Shown here: positions 51,045 to 62,096 of the stretch, in pieces
Position numbering within the stretch: position 1 is the first letter of the stretch
How the letters are laid out: every line of letters begins with the position of its first letter
NCBI RefSeq assembly: GCF_017876165.1
Contig: NZ_JAGINQ010000008.1
Span: 62,001 to 126,000, forward strand
Source: Azospirillum soli
GTDB lineage: Bacteria > Pseudomonadota > Alphaproteobacteria > Azospirillales > Azospirillaceae
Length of the DNA: 64,000 nucleotides
Reading direction: 5' to 3'
The notes under the pieces: model-generated
The model's database searches: none
The model's input: the letters and a program-made list of their open reading frames with translations, nothing else
What the model was told of the DNA's origin: nothing
Made by a program: the position numbers and the translations under genes

Positions 51045-52973
51045 TTATCCGTGCTGGGCGATCACGTCGAGGAAGGCGTCGGCGTAACGGTCCAGTTTCC
51101 TGGCGCCGACGCCGGGCAGGCGGGCGAAGGCGTGGCGGTCGCGCGGGCGCAGGGCGACCATCTCCAGCAGCGTGCTGTCGTGGAAGATGACGTAGGGCGG
51201 CACGCCCTGCGCGCGGGCCAATTCGGTGCGGCAATCCTTCAGCGCGTGCCACAGCGCATCGTCGGCGGGCGACAGGGTGCCCCGCGCACCGGAGCGCGAC
51301 ACGCCTTCGCCCGATAGGCCGCCGGGCGCGCTGCCGCCGCGCGAGACGTGGCGGCGCAGCGCGTCGTGGACGCCGCGCCGCTTCTCGATGATCGGGTCCT
51401 TGCGCAGGCGGACGGTCTGCTGGCCCTTAATGACCGGGATGCCCGCGTCGGTCAGGCGGAAGCCGCCGTAGCCTTCCAGGTCCACGGTCAGGTAGCCGGC
51501 TGCAACCAGCTGGCGGTACACAGACTGCCATTCGGCCTTGGACAGGTCCTTGCCGACGCCGAAGGTCTTCAGCGTGTCGTGCGCCTGCTGCTGCACCTTG
51601 TCCGTGGCGTTGCCCAGCAGCACGTCGATCAGGTGCCCGGCGCCGTAGCGCTGGCCGGTGCGGTAGACGGCCGACAGCGCCTTCTGCGCGGCGATGGTGC
51701 CGTCCCAGGTCTCCACCGGCTCCAGGCAGGTGTCGCAGTTGCCGCAGGGCTCGCCTAGGCTCTCGCCGAAATAGTTCAGCAGCACCTGGCGGCGGCAAGT
51801 AGGCGTTTCGCAGAAGCCCAGCAGAGCCTCCAGCTTGCCGCGCTCGACGCGACGGTGCGTCTCGCCGGCCTCCGACTGCTCCAGCATCTGGCGCAGGCTC
51901 ACCACGTCGGACATGCCGTAGCTCATCCAGGCGTTGGCCGGCAGGCCGTCGCGCCCGGCGCGGCCGGTTTCCTGATAATAGGCTTCCAGGCTCTTGGGCG
52001 GGTCGAGGTGGCAGACGAAGCGCACGTTCGGCTTGTCGATGCCCATGCCGAAGGCGACCGTCGCCACCATGACGATGCCTTCGCCCTTGATGAACAGATC
52101 CTGGTTGGCCTCGCGCACCTCCGGCGGCAGGCCGGCGTGGTAGGGCAGGGCTTCGCGACCCTGCTGATTCAGCCAGGAGGATATCTCCTCCACCTTCGCC
52201 CGCGACATGCAGTAGATGATGCCGGCGTCCTCGGGGTGGTTCTCCCGCAGGAAGGCCAGCATCTGCTGCCGCTCGCTCTTCTTCGGGACGACGCGGTAGG
52301 TGATGTTCGGCCGGTCGAAACTGGACAGGAAGACGCGGGCCTCGGTCAGGCCCAGCTTCTCCTTGATCTCGGCGCGGGTCTGCGCATCGGCGGTCGCGGT
52401 CAGCGCGACGCGCGGCACCGTCGGGTGGCGTTCGTGCAGGATGGAAAGCTGAAGATATTCCGGGCGGAAGTCGTGGCCCCACTGGCTGACGCAATGCGCC
52501 TCGTCCAGCGCGAAGAGGGCCAGCTTTGTGCGGTCCAGCAGGACGAGGAAGCGCGGCGTGACCAGCCGTTCGGGGGCGACGTAGACGAGGTCGATCTCGC
52601 CCCGGACCATGGCGCGCTCCACCTCGCGCGCTTCCGCCGCGTCGAGGGAGGAGTTCAGGAAGGCCGCGCGCACGCCGAGTTCGCGCAACGCCGTCACCTG
52701 GTCGCGCATCAGCGCGATCAGCGGGGAGACGACGACCGTGACGCCCTCGCGCACCAGCGCCGGCACTTGGTAGCACAGCGACTTGCCGCCGCCCGTGGGC
52801 ATGAGCACCAGCGCGTCGCCGCCACGGATGACGTGGGCGATGATGTCCGCCTGTTGCCCGCGAAACGCGGAATAGCCGAAGACCGACCGCAGCACCTCCA
52901 GCGCCGGGTCTTGCGCGGAGGCCGGATCGGATGCCTTGAAGGAAAAGAGCGAGTCCACGCTGGTGCTGTTCAA
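51045..52973 (-). CDS. recQ: ATP-dependent DNA helicase RecQ
   Basis: A 642-residue DNA helicase of normal RecQ length. The helicase core has [12 protein letters not shown] (Walker A), [19 protein letters not shown] (DEAH box and RecQ aromatic loop) and [10 protein letters not shown] (motif VI). A zinc-binding region follows with Cys in CETPTCRRQ and [10 protein letters not shown], then a winged-helix RQC domain. An HRDC domain (about 555-640) is at the C-terminus. It unwinds DNA during recombination repair and fork restart. Two in-frame blocks near the C-terminus ([14 protein letters not shown]) form a flexible linker before HRDC. Confidence 0.97.
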   Translation of the reverse strand: MNSTSVDSLFSFKASDPASAQDPALEVLRSVFGYSAFRGQQADIIAHVIRGGDALVLMPTGGGKSLCYQVPALVREGVTVVVSPLIALMRDQVTALRELGVRAAFLNSSLDAAEAREVERAMVRGEIDLVYVAPERLVTPRFLVLLDRTKLALFALDEAHCVSQWGHDFRPEYLQLSILHERHPTVPRVALTATADAQTRAEIKEKLGLTEARVFLSSFDRPNITYRVVPKKSERQQMLAFLRENHPEDAGIIYCMSRAKVEEISSWLNQQGREALPYHAGLPPEVREANQDLFIKGEGIVMVATVAFGMGIDKPNVRFVCHLDPPKSLEAYYQETGRAGRDGLPANAWMSYGMSDVVSLRQMLEQSEAGETHRRVERGKLEALLGFCETPTCRRQVLLNYFGESLGEPCGNCDTCLEPVETWDGTIAAQKALSAVYRTGQRYGAGHLIDVLLGNATDKVQQQAHDTLKTFGVGKDLSKAEWQSVYRQLVAAGYLTVDLEGYGGFRLTDAGIPVIKGQQTVRLRKDPIIEKRRGVHDALRRHVSRGGSAPGGLSGEGVSRSGARGTLSPADDALWHALKDCRTELARAQGVPPYVIFHDSTLLEMVALRPRDRHAFARLPGVGARKLDRYADAFLDVIAQHG

Positions 52974-53106
52974 GAACGGGCGATTCTAGATCTGGTGGCC
53001 GGAAGTTGAATCCGAACTCAACGCCTATGATGTGGCACAGATTGCCCGATTCGGGAAGACGCAATCCGGAAAAGGTGGGGGACAAGCGTAGTTTGTCCCC
53101 CGACGG

Positions 53107-53550
53107 CTACAGCAGATCGCGCAGCATCGCCACCAACGGCACGTCGGCCGGCGGCATGGGATACTCGCCCATGCGGTTCGGATAGACCCAGGCGAGTTTC
53201 TGCCCTTCCTGCGCCACCACCGTGCCTTCCCAGACCCGGCACACGTAAAGCGGCATCAGTAGGTGGAACTTTTCATAGGAGTGGGAGGCGAAGGTGAAGG
53301 GGGCGAGGCAGCTGGCCGCCGTGTCGATGCCCAGTTCCTCTTTCAATTCGCGGACCAGGGCCGCTTCCGGCGTCTCGTCGGTGTGGACCTTGCCGCCGGG
53401 GAACTCCCACAGGCCGGCCAGCGATTTGCCGGGCGGGCGCTGGGCGAGCAGGACCCGCCCATCAGCGTCCACCAGAGCCACGGCGACGACCAGCAGCGTC
53501 GGCAACGTGCCGGGGGGCGGCGTGGAATTGGGATCGAAGCAGGCCGTCAT
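53107..53550 (-). CDS. mutT: 8-oxo-dGTP diphosphatase MutT
   Basis: A 147-residue NUDIX enzyme that hydrolyses oxidised guanine nucleotides. The full Nudix box is present (GGKVHTDETPEAALVRELKE, then ELGI), preceded by LAQRPPGKSLAGLWEFPG, the MutT-type substrate region. Its ATG overlaps the stop of the acetyltransferase gene (ATGA at 53547-53550). It is the last gene of the ppi-argJ-GNAT-mutT series. Length and motifs fit MutT, though related CTP pyrophosphohydrolases share this layout. Confidence 0.9.
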   Translation of the reverse strand: MTACFDPNSTPPPGTLPTLLVVAVALVDADGRVLLAQRPPGKSLAGLWEFPGGKVHTDETPEAALVRELKEELGIDTAASCLAPFTFASHSYEKFHLLMPLYVCRVWEGTVVAQEGQKLAWVYPNRMGEYPMPPADVPLVAMLRDLL

Positions 53551-54062
53551 CGGGCGCTCTCCTGAGGGATGGTCCGCCAGCGTTCGGCGGTCAGTTCGTA
53601 TTGATCGGGGGTGGTGGTGACAAAGCCGGTCTTTTCCAGCACCCGGCGGGAGCGGTCGTTGTCCGGCGCGATGGCGGCCCACAGGCGGGGGAGATGAAGA
53701 TCCTCGAAGGCAACGCGCAGCATCGCCCGCAGCATCTCCGTGCCGTAGCCGACCCCTTGGTGGGGCCAGCCGAGCCAGTAGCCGACCTCCCCGTCGTCCA
53801 AATTCAGGCCGATGCCGCCGACCGGCTGCCCGTCCGCGCGGCGCACCGCCAGCAGGTCGAGCGTGGCGCGCCGGGCGCGGTTCTCGGCGGTGCGGGCGAC
53901 CCACCACCGCCCGTCCTCAAGGCCGTAGGGGTGCGGCACGCGGGCGAGCCAGCGCGCCACCTCCCACTCGCCGATCAGCGGGACGAAACGCTCCACATCC
54001 TCCTCGCGGAAGCTGCGGAGCGTCAGCCGCGCTGTTTGGATGCATTCGGGGAGTGGCCCCAT
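53547..54062 (-). CDS. GNAT-family N-acetyltransferase (RimJ/RimL type)
   Basis: A 171-residue acetyltransferase. It opens with TARLTLRSFREEDVERFVPL, the RimJ/RimL-like start, and has the acetyl-CoA-binding region GYWLGWPHQGVGYGTEMLRA followed by LWAAIAPDNDRSRRVLEKTG. It may acetylate protein N-termini or small molecules; the target is unknown. It overlaps argJ by a TGATG junction at its start and mutT by ATGA at its end, so all three are translationally coupled. Confidence 0.92.
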   Translation of the reverse strand: MGPLPECIQTARLTLRSFREEDVERFVPLIGEWEVARWLARVPHPYGLEDGRWWVARTAENRARRATLDLLAVRRADGQPVGGIGLNLDDGEVGYWLGWPHQGVGYGTEMLRAMLRVAFEDLHLPRLWAAIAPDNDRSRRVLEKTGFVTTTPDQYELTAERWRTIPQESAR

Positions 54063-55300
54063 CAGCTGCGATAGGAGCCGTTGATGTCGATGTAGCCGTG
54101 GGTCAGGTCGCAGGTCCAGACGCGGGCCTTGCCGGTGCCGAGGCCGAGGTCAATGTGGACGTCGATCTCCTTGCCCTTCATGTGGGCGGTGACCGGCGCC
54201 TCGTCGTAACCTGGGACCTCCATGCCCTCGGCGCAGATCAGCGTGCCGCCGATGGTGATCTTGATCAGGTCGCGGTCGGCGCGCTCGCCCGCGCGGCCGA
54301 TGGCGGCTACGATGCGGCCCCAGTTGGCGTCCTCGCCGGCGATGGCGGTCTTCACCAGGGGCGAGTTGGCGACGGTCAGCGCGATGCGCTTGGCCGCCGC
54401 GTCGTTGTCGGCGCCCACCAGGGTGATGGAGACGAACTTGGTCGCCCCCTCGCCGTCGCGGACGATCTGGAGCGCGAGGTCGAGCATGACCTCCTCCAGC
54501 GCCTTGCGGAACGCGGCCAGTTCCGGCGCGTCGGCGCTGGTCACCGGGGCGTTGCCGGCCTTGCCGGTGGCGAACAGCAGCAGCGTGTCGCTGGTCGAGG
54601 TGTCGCCGTCCACGGTGATGGCGTTGAAGGTGCGCTCCGTGAACTCCGACAGCAGGGCTTGCAGCGCGGGGGCGGCGATGGCGGCGTCGGTGAAGAGGAA
54701 GCCCAGCATCGTCGCCATGTCCGGCGCGATCATGCCGGAGCCCTTGGCGAAGCCGCTGATCGTCACCGTCGCGCCGCCGATCGTCACCGTCCGGGTCGAA
54801 CCCTTCGGGAAGGTGTCGGTGGTCATGATGGCGCGCGCACCGGCCTCCAGCGCCGCCGAATCCTCCTTCAGCGCGCCGGTCATGCCGGGCAGCGCCTTGG
54901 CGATGGCGTCGGGGGCGAGCGGGATGCCGATCACGCCGGTGGAGGCGACATAGACCTCATCCGGGGCGCAGCCGGCGATGGCGGCGGCGGCCTGGACGGT
55001 CGCCTGCACGGTCGCGTCACCGGCCTTGCCGGTGAAGGCGTTGGCGTTGCCGGCGTTGACCACCACGGCGCGGGCCGAGCCCTTGGGAAGGCTGTCGCGG
55101 CACCAGATCACCGGGGCCGAGCAGGTCAGCGAGCGAGTCAGCACGCCGGCGACCGTGGTGCCCGGATCGAGCACGGCCAGCATCAGGTCGTCGCGGCCCT
55201 TGTATCGGATGCCGCTGTTCGTCGTGGCGATGCGCACGCCCGCCACGGGCGGGAGCGTCGGGAAACCAGCGGGAGCCAAGGGGGAGACGGTCGTGGCCAT
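54062..55300 (-). CDS. argJ: Bifunctional ornithine acetyltransferase/N-acetylglutamate synthase
   Basis: A 412-residue enzyme of arginine synthesis that moves the acetyl group from N-acetylornithine to glutamate and can also make N-acetylglutamate. The precursor self-cleaves between A196 and T197 in IAPDMATMLGFLFTD; T197 becomes the nucleophile of the beta chain. Other family segments are VVNAGNANAFTG, VASTGVIGIPL and NWGRIVAAIGRAG. It is normal in length. It follows the peptidyl-prolyl isomerase gene across a gap with a 20-bp perfect hairpin and overlaps the GNAT gene. Confidence 0.97.
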   Translation of the reverse strand: MATTVSPLAPAGFPTLPPVAGVRIATTNSGIRYKGRDDLMLAVLDPGTTVAGVLTRSLTCSAPVIWCRDSLPKGSARAVVVNAGNANAFTGKAGDATVQATVQAAAAIAGCAPDEVYVASTGVIGIPLAPDAIAKALPGMTGALKEDSAALEAGARAIMTTDTFPKGSTRTVTIGGATVTISGFAKGSGMIAPDMATMLGFLFTDAAIAAPALQALLSEFTERTFNAITVDGDTSTSDTLLLFATGKAGNAPVTSADAPELAAFRKALEEVMLDLALQIVRDGEGATKFVSITLVGADNDAAAKRIALTVANSPLVKTAIAGEDANWGRIVAAIGRAGERADRDLIKITIGGTLICAEGMEVPGYDEAPVTAHMKGKEIDVHIDLGLGTGKARVWTCDLTHGYIDINGSYRS

Positions 55301-55347
55301 GGTCGGTGCGATGTCCGTGCGGGTGGTCTTAAATGTGAAGGGGTGTT

Positions 55348-55390
55348 GCCCCCACCCTTCCCACGGCGAAGCCGTGGGAAGGGTGGGGGC
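55348..55390. repeat. Perfect 20-bp stem palindrome between argJ and ppi genes
   Basis: GCCCCCACCCTTCCCACGGC (55348-55367) and its exact complement (55371-55390) flank a 3-nt GAA. It lies in the 104-bp gap between two same-strand genes, just after the isomerase stop. No T-run follows. It shares GCCCCCACCC with 43310 and 59483. Confidence 0.88.
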
Positions 55391-55404
55391 TCGTGTCCCG
55401 TACC

Positions 55405-56364
55405 TTACTTCTTCGGCTGCTCAGCCTTCGGGGCGTCGGCCTTCGGCTGCTCGGCCTTCGGCTCTTCCTTCGGCAGGGGCGAGCCGTCGATCTGGAAGGT
55501 CTCGACCTTCGCGGCGTTGCGCAGGTCGTCCACCACGGCGGTGACGATGTCCTTGGACAGCTGCTGCTCCAGCTGCGGCTTCACCTCGTCGAGCGTCGGC
55601 TGCGGCTGGGTGCGCTTGTCCTCGACCTTGATGACGTGCCAGCCGAACTGCGTCTGCACCGGGGTCTTGCTGATCTCGCCCTTGTTCATAGCGAAGGCGG
55701 CGTTGGCGAAGGGCTCCACCATCGTGTCCTTGGAGAAGTAGCCGAGATCGCCACCCTGCGCGGCGGCCACCGGGTCCTTCGACTTCTCCTTGGCAATCTT
55801 GGCGAAGTCGCCGCCCTTGTTCAGCTCGGCAATGACGGCCTTGGCCTCGTCTTCCTTCTCGACCAGGATGTGGCTGGCCTTCACCTCTTCCTGCGGCGGG
55901 TTCTGCTTCAGGAACTCCTTGTAGGCCTCGTCCAGCTTCGCCGGGGTGATGCGGGCGGCCACTTCCTTCTGGATGTAGGCGCGCTGCACCGCACGCTCCT
56001 CGGCGCGTTTGATCTCTTCCTTGACCTCGGGCGTGCCGGCAAGGTTCGCCTTGTAGCCGGCGGCGGCCACCAGCTTGGAATTGACCAGCTGCTCCACGAC
56101 GGCCGGGAAGATCATCTCCAGCGGCATCTGCTGCACCTGCGGCGGCAGCTGGCTGACCATGCGCTGCACGTCGGAGCGGTGGATGTCCTCACCGTTGACG
56201 CGCGCCACCACTGGGTCGGCCGAAGTCGCGGCCGGCGCCGCAGCGGGGGCCGGCGTGCTCGCGGCCGGGGCGGGGCTCTGGGCCTGTACGGACAGAGGGG
56301 CCGTCAGGGCCAAGCCGCAGGCGGCCATGGACAGGAGGGCGGTGCGGAACGCGCGATTCACCAT
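55405..56364 (-). CDS. Periplasmic parvulin-type peptidyl-prolyl cis-trans isomerase
   Basis: A 319-residue exported chaperone. The signal peptide (MVNRAFRTALLSMAACGLAL) is cleaved after VQA before QSPAPA. An Ala/Pro-rich linker and a SurA/PrsA-like N-terminal helical domain (about 50-160) precede the rotamase domain (about 162-255: VKASHILVEKEDEA, GGDLGYFSKDTMVEPF, TQFGWHVIKVED). The C-terminal tail is a low-complexity EEPKAEQPKA repeat. It helps fold outer-membrane or periplasmic proteins. It is divergent from secA, which exports such proteins, and precedes argJ. Confidence 0.93.
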   Translation of the reverse strand: MVNRAFRTALLSMAACGLALTAPLSVQAQSPAPAASTPAPAAAPAATSADPVVARVNGEDIHRSDVQRMVSQLPPQVQQMPLEMIFPAVVEQLVNSKLVAAAGYKANLAGTPEVKEEIKRAEERAVQRAYIQKEVAARITPAKLDEAYKEFLKQNPPQEEVKASHILVEKEDEAKAVIAELNKGGDFAKIAKEKSKDPVAAAQGGDLGYFSKDTMVEPFANAAFAMNKGEISKTPVQTQFGWHVIKVEDKRTQPQPTLDEVKPQLEQQLSKDIVTAVVDDLRNAAKVETFQIDGSPLPKEEPKAEQPKADAPKAEQPKK

Positions 56365-56639
56365 GGAGTCTTTCCTTCCGGCGGATGGTTCTGTCTCAAG
56401 GCGTTTGTTTTCTGTCGTGTCGGCCGCATGGAGGCCATCCGCCGCCCCGCGCCCGAATCCGCGTGGATTAAGCATGGGTTCGGCGCGCGGGGCAAGCGGT
56501 CGTCACACCCTCTTTCAACCATGCGATGGGCGAGATGGCGGCGGAACGGTGGAAGAACCGTGGCGCGGGCCGCATCCGCCACCGCCATGGGGAACCGCCA
56601 TCGGGACGATGGAAGAGCCGTTCAAAGGGGCTGGTCTCG

Positions 56640-56668
56640 TTGACAGAAACTTGCTGTGGGCCTATGTG
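56640..56668 (+). promoter_or_regulatory. Sigma70-like promoter for secA
   Basis: A consensus TTGACA (56640-56645) and TATGTG (56663-56668) are separated by 17 bp, ending 49 bp before the secA ATG. Confidence 0.7.
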
Positions 56669-56717
56669 AGACCGGTCAAAAAGTCGGCCCACGTTCCGCC
56701 CCATCCCCGAGGTTTTC

Positions 56718-59468
<2,751 letters not shown>

Positions 59469-59482
59469 GCGCCGGCTCACGA

Positions 59483-59577
59483 GCCCCCACCCTAACCCTC
59501 CCCCATGCTGCGCACGGGGGAGGGAATTCAAGCCCCTTCCCCCGTGCGCAGCATGGGGGAAGGTCGGGATGGGGGCC
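59483..59577. repeat. Long imperfect inverted repeat between secA and mscL
   Basis: Arms of about 42 nt (59483-59524 and 59536-59577) match at roughly nine of ten positions, around the near-perfect block CCCCCATGCTGCGCACGGGGG and its complement. The loop holds GAATTCAAG-like sequence. The ends carry GCCCCCACCC and GGGATGGGGGC. It starts 15 bp after the secA stop, so it may serve as its terminator although no T-run follows. Confidence 0.8.
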
Positions 59578-59645
59578 CTTTGCAGGGGCTTTCGGGATCA
59601 CATCCGCGCTTTACCCGTTTTTCCACCAAAAAACGGGAGCGTGGC

Positions 59646-60074
59646 ATGCTTCAGGAATTCAAGACCTTCATTTCGCGCGGCAATGTCGTGGATCTTGCCG
59701 TCGGCATCATCATCGGCGCGGCCTTCACCGGGATCGTCAATTCCCTGGTCAAGGACATGCTGATGCCGCCCATCGGCTGGATCATGGGCGGGATCGACTT
59801 TTCCAACTACTTCATCAACCTGTCCGGCGGGCGTTACGACAGCCTCGCGGCGGCGGAGGCGGCTGGGGCGGCGACCATCAACTACGGCCGCTTTCTGAAC
59901 AACGTCATCAATTTCGCGATCGTGTCGGCGGCGCTGTTCGTCATCGTCCGGCAGGTCAACCGCCTCCATTTCCTGCAAAGCACCAAACCCAAGCCGCCGC
60001 CCCGGCAGGAGGTGCTGCTGGAGGAAATCCGCGACGCGCTGCGCGAGCGGCGCCCCCCGAATCTGGCCGAGTGA
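59646..60074 (+). CDS. mscL: Large-conductance mechanosensitive channel MscL
   Basis: A 142-residue inner-membrane channel that opens on hypo-osmotic shock. The N-terminal amphipathic helix and pore helix carry [20 protein letters not shown] and [14 protein letters not shown]. The periplasmic loop is about 40 residues, TM2 is [19 protein letters not shown], and the C-terminal cytoplasmic helix ([14 protein letters not shown]) forms the bundle. The length is normal. It follows the secA-distal inverted repeat; its promoter is not clear. Confidence 0.97.
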   Translation: MLQEFKTFISRGNVVDLAVGIIIGAAFTGIVNSLVKDMLMPPIGWIMGGIDFSNYFINLSGGRYDSLAAAEAAGAATINYGRFLNNVINFAIVSAALFVIVRQVNRLHFLQSTKPKPPPRQEVLLEEIRDALRERRPPNLAE

Positions 60075-60084
60075 AAGATTCTTC

Positions 60085-60113
60085 TTGGATTGCGCGACGC
60101 GACCCCTTATGTA
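60085..60113 (+). promoter_or_regulatory. Sigma70-like promoter for the DEAD-box helicase
   Basis: TTGGAT (60085-60090) and TATGTA (60108-60113) are separated by 17 bp. The predicted leader is about 205 nt long and includes the hairpin at 60138-60161. Confidence 0.6.
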
Positions 60114-60137
60114 GGGCGCCTTGATCGCTGGAGGCTC

Positions 60138-60164
60138 GCGCGTCTCTTGAGCGAGACGCGCTTT
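60138..60164 (+). promoter_or_regulatory. Hairpin in the DEAD-box helicase leader
   Basis: GCGCGTCTC (60138-60146) and GAGACGCGC (60153-60161) form a perfect 9-bp stem with a 6-nt loop, followed by TTT. It is either a weak mscL terminator or a regulatory element in the helicase 5' leader; position after the predicted promoter favours the second. Confidence 0.5.
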
Positions 60165-60327
60165 GATATTGCGGGGCGGCACCTCCAAGGACCGGTCGCC
60201 CCTTGCTTCGGATAGACGCCTCTCCCTCTACCGACCTCCTCCCGGCGAAAACGCCGGCGTTCCACCGCTCACCATCCGGGTGCAGCGGCCGTGCGCCGTG
60301 TCATGGTCCTGAGGAAAGGTTTACTCC

Positions 60328-61836
60328 TTGTCGTCCACCGAAATGCTTGAGACCACCGTTACCGATACCGCTGCCGTCGAGAGCGCCTCGACCGATACCA
60401 CCGTGACCGAAGCCGCCGCGACCGAAACCGCGGGCGGCGTGACCTTTGCCGACCTCGGTCTGCATCCGCTCGTCCTGAAGGCGCTGGAAGCCTTCGAATA
60501 CAACACCCCGACCCCGGTCCAGGCCGAAGCCATTCCGGTTTCGCTGACCGGCCGCGACATCCTCGCCACCGCCGAGACCGGCACCGGCAAGACCGCCGCC
60601 TTCATGCTGCCGTCGCTGACCCGCATCGCCGAGCTGCCGCGCTTGGGCGTCGCCGCCCCGCGCATCCTGGTGCTGGCCCCGACGCGCGAACTGGCCAAGC
60701 AGGTCACCGACGCCGCTCGCAAGTACGCGAAGTTCATGAAGATGAACATCGTGGACGTGGTCGGCGGCATGCCCTACCGCGACCAGATGCGCCTGCTGTC
60801 GCGCGCCGTGGACGTGATGGTCGCCACCCCCGGCCGTCTGCTCGACCACGTGTCGCGCAACCGCATCGACCTGTCCACCGTCGAGGTCCTGATCCTCGAC
60901 GAGGCCGACCGCATGCTGGACATGGGCTTCCTCGACGACGTCGAGCTGATCGCCAAGTGCTGCCCGGCCACGCGCCAGACGCTGCTGTTCACCGCCACGC
61001 TGGACCGCCGCATGGCGCAACTGGCCGGCAAGCTGCTGCGCAATCCGGAGCGCGTCGCGGTGGAGAGCACCGTCGCCTCGGTGAACGTCGAGCAGCGCCT
61101 GCACCACGCCGACGACCTGGACCACAAGCGCCGCCTGCTGCAGCACATCGCGGCCCAGCCGGAGGTCGGCAAGGCGATCATCTTCGCCGCGACCAAGCGC
61201 GACGCCGACACGCTGGCCGAAGAGCTGAGCGACGCCGGCCACGCCGCCGCCGCCCTGCACGGCGACATGGACCAGTCCAAGCGCAACCGCACGCTCCAGC
61301 GCCTGCGCACCGGCCAGGTGCGTCTGCTGGTGGCGACCGACGTGGCGGCGCGAGGCATCGACGTGCGCGACATCACCCACGTCATCAACTTCGACCTGCC
61401 GCGCTCGGCCGAGGACTACGTCCACCGCATCGGCCGCACGGGCCGCGCGGGCGCCTCGGGCGTGGCGATCTCCTTCGCCGCGCGCCCGGACCGCGACACG
61501 CTGTTCCGCATCGAGCGCTACACCGGCGAGAAGCTGAACGTCCACGTCATCCCCGGCCTGGAGCCGCAGCGTCCGCTCCAGTCCGGCGGCGGCCGTCCGC
61601 AGGGCCGCTCGGGCCGTCCGGGTGGCGGTGGCGGCTTCAACAAGAAGCCGTGGACCCGCAACGCCAACGGCGGCCATGGTCACGGTGGTCACGGCCACGG
61701 CGGTCACGGCCATGGCGAGGGCAAGCCGGCCGGTCAGGGCCGCCCGGCCCAGGCTCGTCCGGCCAACCGTCCCGACCACGCCCGCCGCGAGTCCCACGGC
61801 GGCAAGCCGGCGCACGCGCGGGCGTCCAAGTGGTAA
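60328..61836 (+). CDS. DEAD-box ATP-dependent RNA helicase (RhlE-like)
   Basis: A 502-residue RNA helicase. The TTG at 60328 is chosen as start because GAGGAAAGG (60311-60319) is 8 nt upstream; ATG 60343 is 23 nt from it. Residues 1-45 are a Thr/Ala-rich extension. The core shows AETGTGKTAAF (motif I), PTRELAKQ (Ia), LDEADRMLDMG (II), FTATLDRRM (III, TAT for SAT), VATDVAARGID (V) and HRIGRTGRAG (VI). The tail is rich in Gly and His, with a HGHGGHGHGGHGHG run, then basic. It likely remodels RNA in ribosome assembly or cold. Confidence 0.93.
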   Translation: MSSTEMLETTVTDTAAVESASTDTTVTEAAATETAGGVTFADLGLHPLVLKALEAFEYNTPTPVQAEAIPVSLTGRDILATAETGTGKTAAFMLPSLTRIAELPRLGVAAPRILVLAPTRELAKQVTDAARKYAKFMKMNIVDVVGGMPYRDQMRLLSRAVDVMVATPGRLLDHVSRNRIDLSTVEVLILDEADRMLDMGFLDDVELIAKCCPATRQTLLFTATLDRRMAQLAGKLLRNPERVAVESTVASVNVEQRLHHADDLDHKRRLLQHIAAQPEVGKAIIFAATKRDADTLAEELSDAGHAAAALHGDMDQSKRNRTLQRLRTGQVRLLVATDVAARGIDVRDITHVINFDLPRSAEDYVHRIGRTGRAGASGVAISFAARPDRDTLFRIERYTGEKLNVHVIPGLEPQRPLQSGGGRPQGRSGRPGGGGGFNKKPWTRNANGGHGHGGHGHGGHGHGEGKPAGQGRPAQARPANRPDHARRESHGGKPAHARASKW

Positions 61837-61855
61837 GCTTGGGTTGATGGAATGA

Positions 61856-61889
61856 AAAAGGCGCGGTCCCTCGGGGCCGCGCCTTTTTT
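61856..61889 (+). terminator. Intrinsic terminator after the DEAD-box helicase
   Basis: AAAGGCGCGGTCCC pairs with GGGGCCGCGCCTTT around a 2-nt TC loop region, and the downstream arm runs into TTTTTT. It lies 20 bp after the helicase stop. Confidence 0.9.
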
Positions 61890-61922
61890 CTTGGAGTGGT
61901 CGGAGCGTTGTCGGGCAAGAGT

Positions 61923-62064
61923 TGACACGGATGAACCCGGATTAAACACGGATTTCACGGATGTCTGCCCGTCCAGTTCTTGGCTTGTGTGGCAAGCCGA
62001 CGCCGGGTCGGGATCAAAAATCCGTGCAATCCGTGATTAAATCCGCGAAAATCCGTGTGAATCG
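61923..62064. repeat. ATCCGTG-type inverted-repeat element, copy 2
   Basis: The left arm has ACACGGATGAACCCGGATTA, AACACGGATTTCACGGATG; the right arm has AATCCGTGCAATCCGTGATT and AAATCCGTGTGAA. The centre has GGCTTG/CAAGCC (61982-61998). It shares unit sequence and layout with 4440-4577 but is more diverged. It lies between the helicase terminator and the convergent cobD stop. Confidence 0.75.
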
Positions 62065-62096
62065 TTGCCCCAGACAAGGCTACCGCCTCCCCAAGG

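Noticed and set aside
61676..61735. Tandem GGTCACGGCCACGGC-like repeats that could be taken for a repeat locus
   Set aside because: They encode the His-Gly run in the helicase tail and are in frame, so they are a protein feature.
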